A DNA stretch of 64,000 nt. It comes from DASQFQ01 sp963805525 (GTDB lineage Bacteria; Actinomycetota; Thermoleophilia; Solirubrobacterales; Solirubrobacteraceae). Both the position numbers and the translations under genes were made by a program. This document shows, piece by piece, positions 48,096 to 56,413 of the stretch. Location of the stretch: assembly GCA_963805525.1 (NCBI GenBank), contig CAWDUT010000006.1, positions 1,240,001 through 1,304,000 on the forward strand. Reading direction: 5' to 3'. The notes below the pieces were generated by a model. That model had not been told where the DNA came from and did no database searches. It worked only from the letters and a program-made list of their open reading frames with translations. The number at the start of each line of letters is the position of its first letter. Within the stretch, counting starts at the first letter, position 1.

Positions 48096-49463
48096 TCAGA
48101 CGTCCTCGGCGGCGGGGAAGGTGGCGCGGAACGTCGCGCTCCCGACGAGCCGCAGCTCGCCGCCCATCTGTTCCGCGAGCTCGCGGCCGATCGCGAGGCC
48201 GAGCCCGAAGCCGCCGTCCTCGCCCGCCTCCGGGCCGCGGCGGAAGCGCTCGAAGATCCGCTCCTCCTGCCCGGGCGGGACGCCCGGTCCCTCGTCCGAC
48301 ACCTCGATCGCCCTTGGCTCCACCCGCAGGACGACACGGCCTTCGCCGTGGCGATGAGCGTTGTTGAGCAGGATGCGCGCGATCCGCGCCACCGCGCCCG
48401 GGTCCGCGAGCACCCACGCCGGCCCGTCCTCCACGAGCTCGGCCCGCGAGCTGCCGACGGCGAACTCGGCGAGCACCGAGCGGGCGAGCTCGACCAGCTC
48501 GACCGGCTCGGAGCGCAGCTCGACGCCCGCGTCGAGGCGGCTGAGGTCGAGCAGCTCGGCGGCGAGCTTGCCCAGCCGGTCGGTCTGCCCGAGCGCGCGG
48601 CGCAGCTGGTCGCGCGCCTCGGGCAGATCGGGCTGCTCGTGGGCGAGCTCCTCGGTGGCGCCGTGCAGCATCAGCCCGAGCGAGGTCAGCGGGGTGCGCA
48701 GCTCGTGCGAGGCGGTGCTCACGAACGTGCGGCGCGACTGCTCCTGCGCCGCCAGCCGCCGTTGCATCGTCGCGAACGCGCGGGCAAGGTCGCCGACCTC
48801 GTCGCGGTGCCCGTCCTCGACCGGCCGCGTGTCGTCCGGTCCGCGCTCGGCCACGTCGAGCGCGGTGGTGCGCAGCGCGCTCAGGCGCCGCACGAGCCGC
48901 GTCGCGAGCGCGATGCCCGCGACGAGCGCGACCGCGAGCGCCACGAACGCAGCAGCCACGAGCGAGCGCCGGACCACCGCCTCGACCCCACCGAGGCTCG
49001 CGAGCGAGCGGCGCAGATCGAGCACGCCGGACGTGCCTCCGGTCTTGAACGGAACGGCGACCTGCGCCTCCGATCGGCCCGCTTCCCGCCCCACCCGCGA
49101 GATCAGGCGATTCTCCCGCACGGCGCGCGGCACCTCCGGGAAGTGGTCGTGGCCGTCGAGGTCGGTCCCGGCCAGCATCTGCGAGGCGCCGTCGAACACG
49201 AACACCTCGCCGCCGCTCTGGCGCCTCAGGGTCGTGATCGCGCGCTGGAGCTGCGGCGAGCCCGCCTTCAGCTGCTCGCGCCCGAGGCGCTCGAACGTCG
49301 GCCGGGCCGCGCGCGTCGTCTGCTCGAGCGACGCCAGCGCGTCCTGCTCGAGCTTGCGGTCCAGCGGGACCAGCACCAGCAGCGCCGTGACGGCCAGCGT
49401 CAGCGCGCTCACGGCGACGAGCGCCGCGGCGAAGCGCCCGCGCAGGCCGAGCAGCTCGCTCAC
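48096..49463 (-). CDS. sensor histidine kinase (HAMP, HisKA, HATPase)
   Basis: A 455-residue membrane kinase. Two transmembrane helices (about 10-32 and 165-187) enclose an external sensor domain; HAMP follows (ATRLVRRLSALRTTALDVAERG), then HisKA with His-253 (FVSTASHELRTPLTSL) and HATPase (NNAHRHGEG, DEGPGVPPG, GFGLGLAIGREL). GTG 49463 overlaps the regulator stop by four bases. It should phosphorylate the OmpR regulator at 50158; the signal may be envelope state given the operon downstream. Confidence 0.92.
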   Translation of the reverse strand: MSELLGLRGRFAAALVAVSALTLAVTALLVLVPLDRKLEQDALASLEQTTRAARPTFERLGREQLKAGSPQLQRAITTLRRQSGGEVFVFDGASQMLAGTDLDGHDHFPEVPRAVRENRLISRVGREAGRSEAQVAVPFKTGGTSGVLDLRRSLASLGGVEAVVRRSLVAAAFVALAVALVAGIALATRLVRRLSALRTTALDVAERGPDDTRPVEDGHRDEVGDLARAFATMQRRLAAQEQSRRTFVSTASHELRTPLTSLGLMLHGATEELAHEQPDLPEARDQLRRALGQTDRLGKLAAELLDLSRLDAGVELRSEPVELVELARSVLAEFAVGSSRAELVEDGPAWVLADPGAVARIARILLNNAHRHGEGRVVLRVEPRAIEVSDEGPGVPPGQEERIFERFRRGPEAGEDGGFGLGLAIGRELAEQMGGELRLVGSATFRATFPAAEDV

Positions 49464-50158
49464 GGCGCGTGCAGCCGGTAGCCGACGCCGCGGACCGTGA
49501 GCAGGAGCTCGGGCCGCTCGGGCACCCGTTCGAGCTTCTCCCGCAGGTGGCGGATGTGGACGTCGATGCCGCGCGGGTCGCGGTAGGCGCTGTCGCCCCA
49601 GATCGCGCGCAGCAGCTCCTGGCGGTTGAACAGCACGCCGGGCCGGCTCATCATCGTCTGCAGGAGCTCGAACTCGGAGAACGTCAGCTCCACGGGCTGG
49701 CCGCCGGCGGTCACCTCGCGCGAGCTGCGGTCGAGCACGAGCGGCCCGACCCGCAGCATCTCGTCGCCGAGCGCGCGCGGCCCGGCGCGGCGGAGTACGG
49801 CGCGGATGCGGCTGCGCAGCTCGGCCGGGCCGAACGGCTTGGTGACGTAGTCGTCGGCGCCCGCCTCGAGCCCGAGCACCGCGTCGGCCTCGGAGTCCAG
49901 CGCGGTGAGCATGATGATCGGGACGACGTTGCGGCGCTCGCGCAGCGTGCGGCAGACCTCGTAGCCGTCCGGCCCGTCGCCGAGCGCCACGTCGAGCAGC
50001 ACGACGTCGAAGCGCCCGGTCGTCGCGCGGTCGATCGCCGCACGCCCGTCCGCGACCGCCATCACGCGATGCCCGTCGCGCTCGAAGAGCCGGCGGATCT
50101 GCTCGCGCAACTCGGACTCGTCGTCGACGACGAGGATGTCGAGCGGGTCGACGGCCAT
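49460..50158 (-). CDS. OmpR family response regulator
   Basis: A 232-residue regulator: receiver with Asp-56 (VVLLDVALG) and Lys in DYVTKPFGPAEL; winged-helix output from about residue 133 (LTFSEFELLQTMMSRPGVLFNRQELL, RGIDVHIRHLREKL, TVRGVGYRL). ATG 50158 follows TAGCGT by seven bases, so the mRNA is probably leaderless. CCAAC repeats upstream and before dedA suggest it controls itself and the envelope genes. Divergent from a DMT-type permease. Confidence 0.94.
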   Translation of the reverse strand: MAVDPLDILVVDDESELREQIRRLFERDGHRVMAVADGRAAIDRATTGRFDVVLLDVALGDGPDGYEVCRTLRERRNVVPIIMLTALDSEADAVLGLEAGADDYVTKPFGPAELRSRIRAVLRRAGPRALGDEMLRVGPLVLDRSSREVTAGGQPVELTFSEFELLQTMMSRPGVLFNRQELLRAIWGDSAYRDPRGIDVHIRHLREKLERVPERPELLLTVRGVGYRLHAP

Positions 50159-50165
50159 GCCGCCA

Positions 50166-50171
50166 ACGCTA
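50166..50171 (-). promoter_or_regulatory. -10 box of a likely leaderless regulator promoter
   Basis: TAGCGT on the minus strand is followed by seven bases and the ATG at 50158; no ribosome-binding site is seen. Confidence 0.45.
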
Positions 50172-50208
50172 GCGCCGCTCCGGCGCGGTCGGCTGGACTA
50201 ACAGCATC

Positions 50209-50224
50209 CCAACGTGGCGCCAAC
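50209..50224 (+). promoter_or_regulatory. OmpR-type direct repeat between regulator and permease
   Basis: CCAACG occurs twice on the plus strand 11 bases apart (50209 and 50220), about 50 bases upstream of the regulator's presumed start. It shares CCAAC and the 11-base period with the pair before dedA. Confidence 0.5.
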
Positions 50225-50257
50225 GCCGGTCAGGCGACCGCTGAGCACCATCGCTGC

Positions 50258-51148
50258 GTGCTCCTCCTCGGCTTCGGACTCGCGGTCGCCTCGTCGCTGG
50301 CGCTCAACGCCGGCTACCTGCTGCAGCACCTGGGCGGCGCCTCGGCGCCCGCGGTCGACGTCCGGGCGCCGGTCGCGACCGTGCGCGGGCTGCTGCGCTC
50401 GCGGCTGTGGGTGCTCGGCATCGGCACCAACCTGTTCGGCTCCGTGCTCCACATCGGCGCCCTGGCCGTCGCGCCGCTCGCGCTCGTCCAGGCCTTCTCG
50501 GCGGCCGGGCTGGCGCTCGTCGTGCCCGCGTCGGCGCGGCTGGCGCGCAGCCCGCTGCACCGCGGCGAGCGCGCCGCCGTGGCGGTCATCGTCGCCGCGC
50601 TCGTGATCCTGGCGATCAGGCCCGTCGCTACGTCGATCGCGCCGGTGTCGGCCGGCATGCCGCTGCTGTTCCTCGGCGTCGCGCTGGTGGCGGCCGCGGC
50701 GCTCGCGGTGACGCGCGGGCCGCGCCGCGGCGCCGGGCTGGCGCTGGCCGCCGGCGTGCTCTACGGGCTCTCCGACGCGGCGACCAAGGGCTTCACCGAC
50801 GCGGCGGGGCACGGGCTCTTCGCCGCGGTGCTCACGCCCTGGCCGGCGATCATCGTCGCGCTCTGCGCGGCCGCCTTCTTCGCGCTCCAGCGCGGGCTCC
50901 AGCTCGGCACCGCCGCCACCGTGATCGTGCTGATGACGGCCGCGACGAACGTGGTCGCGGTCGCCGCGGGCGTCGCCGTGTTCTCCGAGTCGTTCGGGAC
51001 GGCGCCGGGCATCGCGCTGCTGCACCTCGGCGCGATGGCCGCGATCGCCGGCGCGTCGTGGCGGCTCGCGGCAGTTCAGGCCCGGATCGCCGAGCAGCCG
51101 ATCGCGCCGCCGCGCCGCGCCGCCGGGGCGCTGGTGCCGGCGTCGTGA
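50258..51148 (+). CDS. DMT-type (EamA-like) permease
   Basis: A 296-residue protein with nine or ten hydrophobic segments in two related halves, as in the drug/metabolite transporter superfamily (LALNAGYLLQHLGG, VLHIGALAVAPLALVQAFSAAGLAL; GLALAAGVLYGLSDAATKGF). The second half repeats the first loosely. GTG 50258 is the likely start; the longer frame upstream is antisense to the regulator. Its stop overlaps the next regulator (GTGA), placing it first in a permease-regulator-kinase operon. Substrate unknown. Confidence 0.82.
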   Translation: MLLLGFGLAVASSLALNAGYLLQHLGGASAPAVDVRAPVATVRGLLRSRLWVLGIGTNLFGSVLHIGALAVAPLALVQAFSAAGLALVVPASARLARSPLHRGERAAVAVIVAALVILAIRPVATSIAPVSAGMPLLFLGVALVAAAALAVTRGPRRGAGLALAAGVLYGLSDAATKGFTDAAGHGLFAAVLTPWPAIIVALCAAAFFALQRGLQLGTAATVIVLMTAATNVVAVAAGVAVFSESFGTAPGIALLHLGAMAAIAGASWRLAAVQARIAEQPIAPPRRAAGALVPAS

Positions 51149-51804
51149 TCACATCCGCCGGGGTGTGCGAGGACGACGACGCCCTCCGTGGGGTGGTGCG
51201 CGACGCGCTCGCCCGCGAAGGCTTCGCGGTGCGCGCCACCGCGTCCGGGACCGAGGCCGTGCGGGCGTTCGCCGAGGCTCCGCCGGACGTGCTCGTGCTC
51301 GATGTCGGGCTGCCGGACGCCGACGGTCGCGACGTCTGCCAGGCGCTGCGCGCCCGCGGCGTGCGCTCGCCGGTGCTGTTCCTGAGCGCCCGCGACGCAT
51401 TGACCGACCGGATCAGCGGCTTCCACGCCGGCGGCGACGACTACCTGACCAAGCCGTTCGCGCTCGCCGAGCTGCTCGTCCGCGTACAGGCGCTGCTGCG
51501 CCGCGCGGAGCCAACGGCGAGCCCGGAGGGGCTGGTGCTCGACCCGGCCGACCACGCGATCGTCGGACTCGACGCACCCGTGCCGCTCACGCCGACCGAG
51601 TTCCGCCTGCTGGCGGCGCTCGCGGGCCGGTCTGGGCGGCTGGTCACCCGGGGCTCGCTGATCGCCGCCGGGTGGCCCGACGGCGCGATCGTGCACGACA
51701 ACACGCTCGACTCCTACATCGCGCGCGTGCGCCGCAAGCTGCGGGAGGCCGGAGCCGGCCAGACGGTCACCGCGACCCGCGGCGTCGGATACCGGCTGCA
51801 GTGA
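51145..51804 (+). CDS. OmpR family response regulator
   Basis: A 219-residue regulator. Receiver Asp-53 (LVLDVGLPD) and Lys in DYLTKPFALAELL; winged helix from about residue 125 (LTPTEFRLLAALAGRSGRLVTRGSLI, NTLDSYIARVRRKL, TRGVGYRL). It starts with GTG 51145, overlapping the permease stop, and its stop overlaps the kinase start. The second acidic pocket is Glu-9/Asp-10/Asp-11 (CEDDDAL). Confidence 0.93.
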   Translation: MITSAGVCEDDDALRGVVRDALAREGFAVRATASGTEAVRAFAEAPPDVLVLDVGLPDADGRDVCQALRARGVRSPVLFLSARDALTDRISGFHAGGDDYLTKPFALAELLVRVQALLRRAEPTASPEGLVLDPADHAIVGLDAPVPLTPTEFRLLAALAGRSGRLVTRGSLIAAGWPDGAIVHDNTLDSYIARVRRKLREAGAGQTVTATRGVGYRLQ

Positions 51805-53099
51805 GCGTCCGGCTCCGGCTGCTCCTGACGGCGCTCGCCACGCTCGCCATCGGGCTCGGCTCGCTGCTCGTGGCCGGCAACGTCCTGCTGCAGCGGGGTG
51901 TGGCGGGCGAGGCCTCCGCGCTGCTGCGCGCCCGCGCCGACGCGCAGCTGGCGGCGCTGAGCGTGCGGCCGGGCGCCGTCTCGGTGCGTGAGACGGCCAA
52001 CGACGAGGAGCTCGACCGGCAGTCCTGGGTGCTCGACGGCAGGCGCGTGGTGGAGCGGCCGAGCGGGGTGTCGCCGGCGCTCGACCGCATGGCGGTCGCG
52101 CTCGGGCGCCGCGGCGTCGTCGGCGAGCGGCTCGGGCCAGGACACGTGCGCCTGCACGCGCGCCCGGTCTACGCGCCCGGCAGCCGAACGCCGTCCGGGG
52201 CGGTCATCGTCTCGCTGCCGATGGCGCCGCTGCAGCGGCTGCAGGAGGAAATCCTGCTCGGGTCGCTCGTCGTGGCCGTGCTGATGCTGTTCGCCGGCGG
52301 GCTGGCGGTCCGCAGCGCGGTCGACGGCGCTCTGCGGCGCGTGGCGCACATGACCGCGAGCGCGGAGGACTGGGGCGCACACGACCTCGACCGCCGCTTC
52401 GGGCTCGGCCCGCCGCGCGACGAGCTCACCGGCCTCGCCGCGACGCTCGACGGCCTGCTCGCCCGCATCGCCGCGTCGCGCCGGCACGAGCAGCGCTTCG
52501 CGAGCGAGGTCGCGCACGAGCTCCGCACGCCGATCGCCGGCCTGCGCGGGCGCGCCGAGCTCGCCCTCGCCTCGGGCGCCGGCGCCGGCGCCGAGCGCGA
52601 GGAGGCGCTGCGCGCGGTCGTCGCGGGCGCGGAGCGGCTCGACGGGACGATCACCACGCTGCTCGCGATCGCCCGCCAGGAGCTCGACCCGGCCGCCGGG
52701 GCGGTGGATCTCGGCGCGCTCGCGCGGGAATACGACGACCTGCCGGTGAGCGCGCCGCGCGACCTGCCCGAAGCGGAGGGCGCGCCCGAGGTCGTGCGGC
52801 GGGCCCTGTCGGCGCTCGTCGACAACGCGCGCAGGCACGCCCGGCAGCACGTCTCACTGCACCTCTCCGCCTCGGGCGACCGGGTGCGGCTCGCGGTGCG
52901 CGACGACGGCCCCGGCCTCGATCCCGCGCTCGGCGACCGGGCCTTCGAGCCCGGCGTGCGGGGCGACGGCGACGCCGCGGGCGGCGCCGGCCTCGGCCTG
53001 CCGCTGTCGCGGCGGCTGGCGCGCTCCTGCGGCGGTGAGGTCGCCGGCGGCACGGGCGCCGGCGGGTGCTTCGTGCTCGAGCTCCCCGCAGTCAGGTAG
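51801..53099 (+). CDS. sensor histidine kinase
   Basis: A 432-residue membrane kinase. Helices at about 5-27 and 150-172 enclose a short external domain. HAMP-like linker, HisKA with His-239 (FASEVAHELRTPIAGLRG) and HATPase with DNARRHARQ, RDDGPGLDPA, GAGLGLPLSRRLA. GTG 51801 overlaps the regulator stop (GTGA). It forms an operon with the permease and regulator, and the COG4705 gene follows 30 bases later. Confidence 0.92.
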   Translation: MSVRLRLLLTALATLAIGLGSLLVAGNVLLQRGVAGEASALLRARADAQLAALSVRPGAVSVRETANDEELDRQSWVLDGRRVVERPSGVSPALDRMAVALGRRGVVGERLGPGHVRLHARPVYAPGSRTPSGAVIVSLPMAPLQRLQEEILLGSLVVAVLMLFAGGLAVRSAVDGALRRVAHMTASAEDWGAHDLDRRFGLGPPRDELTGLAATLDGLLARIAASRRHEQRFASEVAHELRTPIAGLRGRAELALASGAGAGAEREEALRAVVAGAERLDGTITTLLAIARQELDPAAGAVDLGALAREYDDLPVSAPRDLPEAEGAPEVVRRALSALVDNARRHARQHVSLHLSASGDRVRLAVRDDGPGLDPALGDRAFEPGVRGDGDAAGGAGLGLPLSRRLARSCGGEVAGGTGAGGCFVLELPAVR

Positions 53100-53129
53100 C
53101 CGCCAGGTCCGCTCACCAGCCTGGCCCGC

Positions 53130-53963
53130 ATGAGCTCCCACACCCATGCGGCACCGGCCCCCTCAATCGGCCGGACGATGCTGAACAAGGTGCCGGAAGT
53201 CACCCTGTTCTTCTGGATCATCAAGATCATGTGCACCACGGTCGGCGAGACCGCGGCGGACTACCTCAACGTGAACCTCGGCTTCGGCCTGACGAACACG
53301 ACCTACTTCACCGGAGCGCTGCTCGCCGTCCTGCTCCTCGTGCAGTTCCGTCTTCGGCGTTACGTGCCGGCGGTCTACTGGGCGGTCGTGGTGGTCATCA
53401 GCGTGTTCGGCACGTTGATCACCGACAACATGACCGACGCCTACAACGTGCCGCTCACCACGAGCACGGCGCTTTTCAGCGTCATCCTCGCCGCGGTCTT
53501 CGCGGCCTGGTACGCGGTCGAGCGCACGCTGTCGATCCACTCGATCGTCACGACCCGTCGTGAAGGCTTCTACTGGCTCGCGATCCTCTTCACGTTCGCG
53601 CTCGGCACCGCCGCGGGCGACCTGAGCGCCGAGAAGCTCAGCCTCGGCTACGGCCCGTCGATCCTGATCTTCGGCGCGCTGATCGCGGCCGTCGCAGTCG
53701 CGCACTACGCGTTCAAGCTCAACGCCGTCCTGGCGTTCTGGCTCGCGTACATCCTCACCCGCCCGCTGGGCGCGTCGATCGGCGACTGGATGTCGCAGAA
53801 CAACCCGAAGTACGGCGGCCTCGGCCTAGGGACGACGGGGACGAGCTACATCTTCCTCGGCTGCATCCTCGCGCTCGTGAGCTACCTGTCGATCACCAAG
53901 CGCGATCGCACCGACGTCCGCGGCGGCGGGCGCCGGCTCGAGGTCGCGTCGCAGGAGGCCTGA
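53130..53963 (+). CDS. COG4705 membrane protein
   Basis: A 277-residue protein with seven to eight hydrophobic segments, recognised by NKVPEVTLFFWIIKIMCTTVGETAADYLN, the strongly conserved opening of COG4705 (a repeat of a similar GDxxAE pattern occurs later as GTAAGDLSAEKLSLGYG). Function is not established; these genes are often next to two-component genes, as here on both sides. It may belong to the permease-regulator-kinase operon. Its last 138 bases are overlapped in antisense by the end of the convergent kinase gene. Confidence 0.88.
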   Translation: MSSHTHAAPAPSIGRTMLNKVPEVTLFFWIIKIMCTTVGETAADYLNVNLGFGLTNTTYFTGALLAVLLLVQFRLRRYVPAVYWAVVVVISVFGTLITDNMTDAYNVPLTTSTALFSVILAAVFAAWYAVERTLSIHSIVTTRREGFYWLAILFTFALGTAAGDLSAEKLSLGYGPSILIFGALIAAVAVAHYAFKLNAVLAFWLAYILTRPLGASIGDWMSQNNPKYGGLGLGTTGTSYIFLGCILALVSYLSITKRDRTDVRGGGRRLEVASQEA

Positions 53964-55301
53964 CCCACCCGCCGGGTCGTCGGGGAGCCAGACGCGCAGG
54001 GTCGCGCCCGCGCCCCCGGCGACCTCGGCGTGGCCGCCGTGCGCCTCCGCGATCGCGCGCACGATCGAGAGGCCGAGGCCGGCCCCCTCGCGCGTGCGGC
54101 TGAGGTCGTCGCGCGCGAAGCGCTCGAACGCGCGATCGGCGAACCCGGCGCTGAAGCCTTCGCCCTCGTCGGCGACCTCGAGCGCCAGGCCGGCCCCGGC
54201 CCGGCGCGCTCGCAGCACGATCTCGCCCTGGCCGTAGCGCAGGGCGTTGTCGACCAGGTTGCCGAGCGCCTGGCGTAGCCGCAGCTCATCGGCGTAGACG
54301 GTCGGCTCGTCGCCTGCGTCGACGGTGATGCCGCGGCCGCGCTCCGCGGCCCGGTCGCCGAAGCGGCGCGCGACCCCCTCGAGCTGCTCGCGAAGTGCGA
54401 GCGGCTCGGGCTGGACGGGCAGCTGACCCTCGCTCGAGCGTGCGAGGATCAGGAGGTCCTCGGCCAGTTGGGCGAGGTGGTCGCACTCCTCGACCGAGGC
54501 GACGAGCGCCTCTCGCACCTGGGGAGCGTGGCCGCCGGCGCGCAGTGCTCCCTCCAGCTCCGCCTTGATGATGGCCACCGGGGTGCGCAGCTCGTGGCTG
54601 GCGTCCGCCACGAAGTGGCGCTCGCGCTCGAACGAGCGGCTCAGGCGGTCGAGCATCTCGTTGAGCGTCTCGCCCAGGCGGCGGATCTCGTCGCGGGCGG
54701 CGGGCAGCGGGAGCCGCTCGTCCGCGCGGCTGAGCGAGACCTCGCGGGCGCGCCGGCGCATCGCCTCGACGGGCCGCAGGCCCGCGGCGGCGAGCGCGTA
54801 GCCGAGCAGCGAGGCGAGGAGGATCGCGATCGGACCGCCGATCGCGAACGAGCGCACGAGGCTGCCGAGCGTGTCGTCGCGATCCTGGAGCGACTGGCCG
54901 ACGACCACGATCTGGTCGCCGCGGCCGGCTCTCGCCAGCACGCGAGTGGTGCCCTCGACGCCCGGAATGCGCCGTTCCGCGAGCGCGCGCTCGCCGCTCC
55001 GGGCCCGCCGCAGCCCGGCCGCGCTCAGCACGTTGTCGCGGACGCGCCCCACGGCGGCGACGACCCGTCCGTCGGCTGCCAGCACCTGCGCGAAGCCCTC
55101 TTCGGGCTCCCCGGCCGCGCCCGCCGCCGGCGCGCCCGCCGCGACGACGGCGTTGGCGCGCACCACGAGCCCGGCGGTCACGCTCTCGTCGAGGTCGTGG
55201 CGCAGCCGCTCGTAGACGAACGCCCCGGCGCCCACCAGCACGAGCGCCATCGCGACCGCGAACGCGGCGGTCAGCCGCACGCGGACGGGCACGCGGCTCA
55301 C
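53826..55301 (-). CDS. sensor histidine kinase with antisense-encoded C-terminal tail
   Basis: A 491-residue kinase: helices near 10-32 and 155-178, HAMP, HisKA with His-236 (FVADASHELRTPVAII), HATPase with DNALRYGQG, DEGEGFSAGF and GAGLGLSIVRAIAEAHGG. Kinases of this type normally end soon after GATLRVWLPDD; here there is no stop and the frame runs about 46 codons into the antisense of the COG4705 gene, ending at TAG 53828-53826. It starts with GTG 55301 overlapping the regulator stop. Partner: regulator at 55978. Confidence 0.9.
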   Translation of the reverse strand: MSRVPVRVRLTAAFAVAMALVLVGAGAFVYERLRHDLDESVTAGLVVRANAVVAAGAPAAGAAGEPEEGFAQVLAADGRVVAAVGRVRDNVLSAAGLRRARSGERALAERRIPGVEGTTRVLARAGRGDQIVVVGQSLQDRDDTLGSLVRSFAIGGPIAILLASLLGYALAAAGLRPVEAMRRRAREVSLSRADERLPLPAARDEIRRLGETLNEMLDRLSRSFERERHFVADASHELRTPVAIIKAELEGALRAGGHAPQVREALVASVEECDHLAQLAEDLLILARSSEGQLPVQPEPLALREQLEGVARRFGDRAAERGRGITVDAGDEPTVYADELRLRQALGNLVDNALRYGQGEIVLRARRAGAGLALEVADEGEGFSAGFADRAFERFARDDLSRTREGAGLGLSIVRAIAEAHGGHAEVAGGAGATLRVWLPDDPAGGSGLLRRDLEPAPAAADVGAIALGDRQVAHEREDAAEEDVARPRRP

Positions 55302-55978
55302 GACCCGCCGTCCCTCCGCAGCCGGTAGCCCGCGCCGCGCACCGTCTCGATCGAGCGGACGCCGAACGGGCGGTCGAGCTTCTCCCGCAGGCCGCGGATG
55401 TAGACCTCGACGATGTTCGAGCGCTGCTCGTAGCCGAGGTCCCAGGCCGCCTCCAGCAGCTGCGCGCGGCTGAGCACGTGGCCGGGCCGCCGCATGAACG
55501 CCTCGAGCAGCGTGAACTCCTTGGCGCTGAGGCTGATCGCGACGTCGCCGCGCCGGACGTCGCGCGTGGCGGGGTCGAGGCGCAGGTCGCCGACCTTGAC
55601 GACCGACGGGCGCTCGACCGGCCCGCGGCGGACGAGCGCGCGCAGCCGCGCGGTCAGCTCCGCGAGCGAGAACGGCTTGGTGAGGTAGTCGTCGGCGCCA
55701 CCGTCGAGGCCGTGGACGCGATCCTCCACCGAGTCCCGCGCCGTGAGCATGAGGACCGGCATCCAGCGCCCTCGGTCACGCAGCCGCCGGCAGGTCTCGA
55801 AGCCGTCGAGCCCCGGCATCAGCACGTCGAGCACGACCACGTCGTACTCGGTCGTGCCGGCGACGCGCAGCGCCTCCTCGCCGCCGGCCGCGACGTCGAC
55901 GACGAGGCCTTCGTACTGCAGGCCGCGCCGGATGGCGCCGGCCATCCGCGCATCGTCGTCGACGACGAGAACCCTCAT
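55298..55978 (-). CDS. OmpR family response regulator
   Basis: A 226-residue regulator: Asp-51 (VVVLDVLMPGLDGF), Lys in DYLTKPFSLAEL, winged helix from about residue 125 (LSAKEFTLLEAFMRRPGHVLSRAQLL, SNIVEVYIRGLREKL, TVRGAGYRL). It resembles the CopR/TcrA-like branch. It follows the PepSY protein gene by 33 bases on the same strand and is coupled to the kinase downstream, so PepSY-regulator-kinase is one operon. Confidence 0.94.
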   Translation of the reverse strand: MRVLVVDDDARMAGAIRRGLQYEGLVVDVAAGGEEALRVAGTTEYDVVVLDVLMPGLDGFETCRRLRDRGRWMPVLMLTARDSVEDRVHGLDGGADDYLTKPFSLAELTARLRALVRRGPVERPSVVKVGDLRLDPATRDVRRGDVAISLSAKEFTLLEAFMRRPGHVLSRAQLLEAAWDLGYEQRSNIVEVYIRGLREKLDRPFGVRSIETVRGAGYRLRRDGGS

Positions 55979-56011
55979 ACAGCCATCATCGCCCCCCGGC
56001 GAGGGCGGCGG

Positions 56012-56356
56012 TCATTCGTTGCCCGGGTCCTCGCGGTCGCTCTCGACGGCGATCACGTCGAACGTGTCGCCGAGCCGGACGTCGACGGTGCTGCCGTCGG
56101 GCTTCGTGACCTCGACCTCGTAGGTCGCGCCGTTCTCGTTGTCGAGTTCGGTCTGGTTGACCTCGCCGCCGCCGGTCGTGGCCAGCGCGGCGTGCTCGGC
56201 CTTGGCCTTCGCGTCGCCGGTGATCGCCTTCGACGTGTCTGGCGTGTCGACAGGGTCGGACCCGCCGGAGGATGCGCCCGCGAGGGCGGCTCCGCCGAGC
56301 GCGAGTGCTGCCAGCGCTGCGACGGTGATGAGGAGCTTCTTGAGCTTGGTAGCCAT
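56012..56356 (-). CDS. secreted or membrane-anchored PepSY-type small protein
   Basis: A 114-residue protein. Residues 1-29 are a signal peptide or anchor (MATKLKKLLITVAALAALAL). The rest, after a Ser/Gly/Asp-rich linker, is a single PepSY-like domain (KAKAEHAALATTGGGEVNQTE, GATYEVEVTKPDGSTVDVRLG). PepSY domains often inhibit proteases or bind metals and are frequent partners of OmpR two-component systems. ATG 56356 is preceded at six bases by TAGCTT. Confidence 0.86.
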   Translation of the reverse strand: MATKLKKLLITVAALAALALGGAALAGASSGGSDPVDTPDTSKAITGDAKAKAEHAALATTGGGEVNQTELDNENGATYEVEVTKPDGSTVDVRLGDTFDVIAVESDREDPGNE

Positions 56357-56362
56357 GCCGGC

Positions 56363-56368
56363 AAGCTA
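56363..56368 (-). promoter_or_regulatory. -10 box of a likely leaderless PepSY-gene promoter
   Basis: TAGCTT on the minus strand, then six bases, then the ATG at 56356; no ribosome-binding site. Confidence 0.45.
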
Positions 56369-56413
56369 GGTCGGCAAGATGAGCCTTACCTGAGTGACGG
56401 TTGCGTTCCGCGG

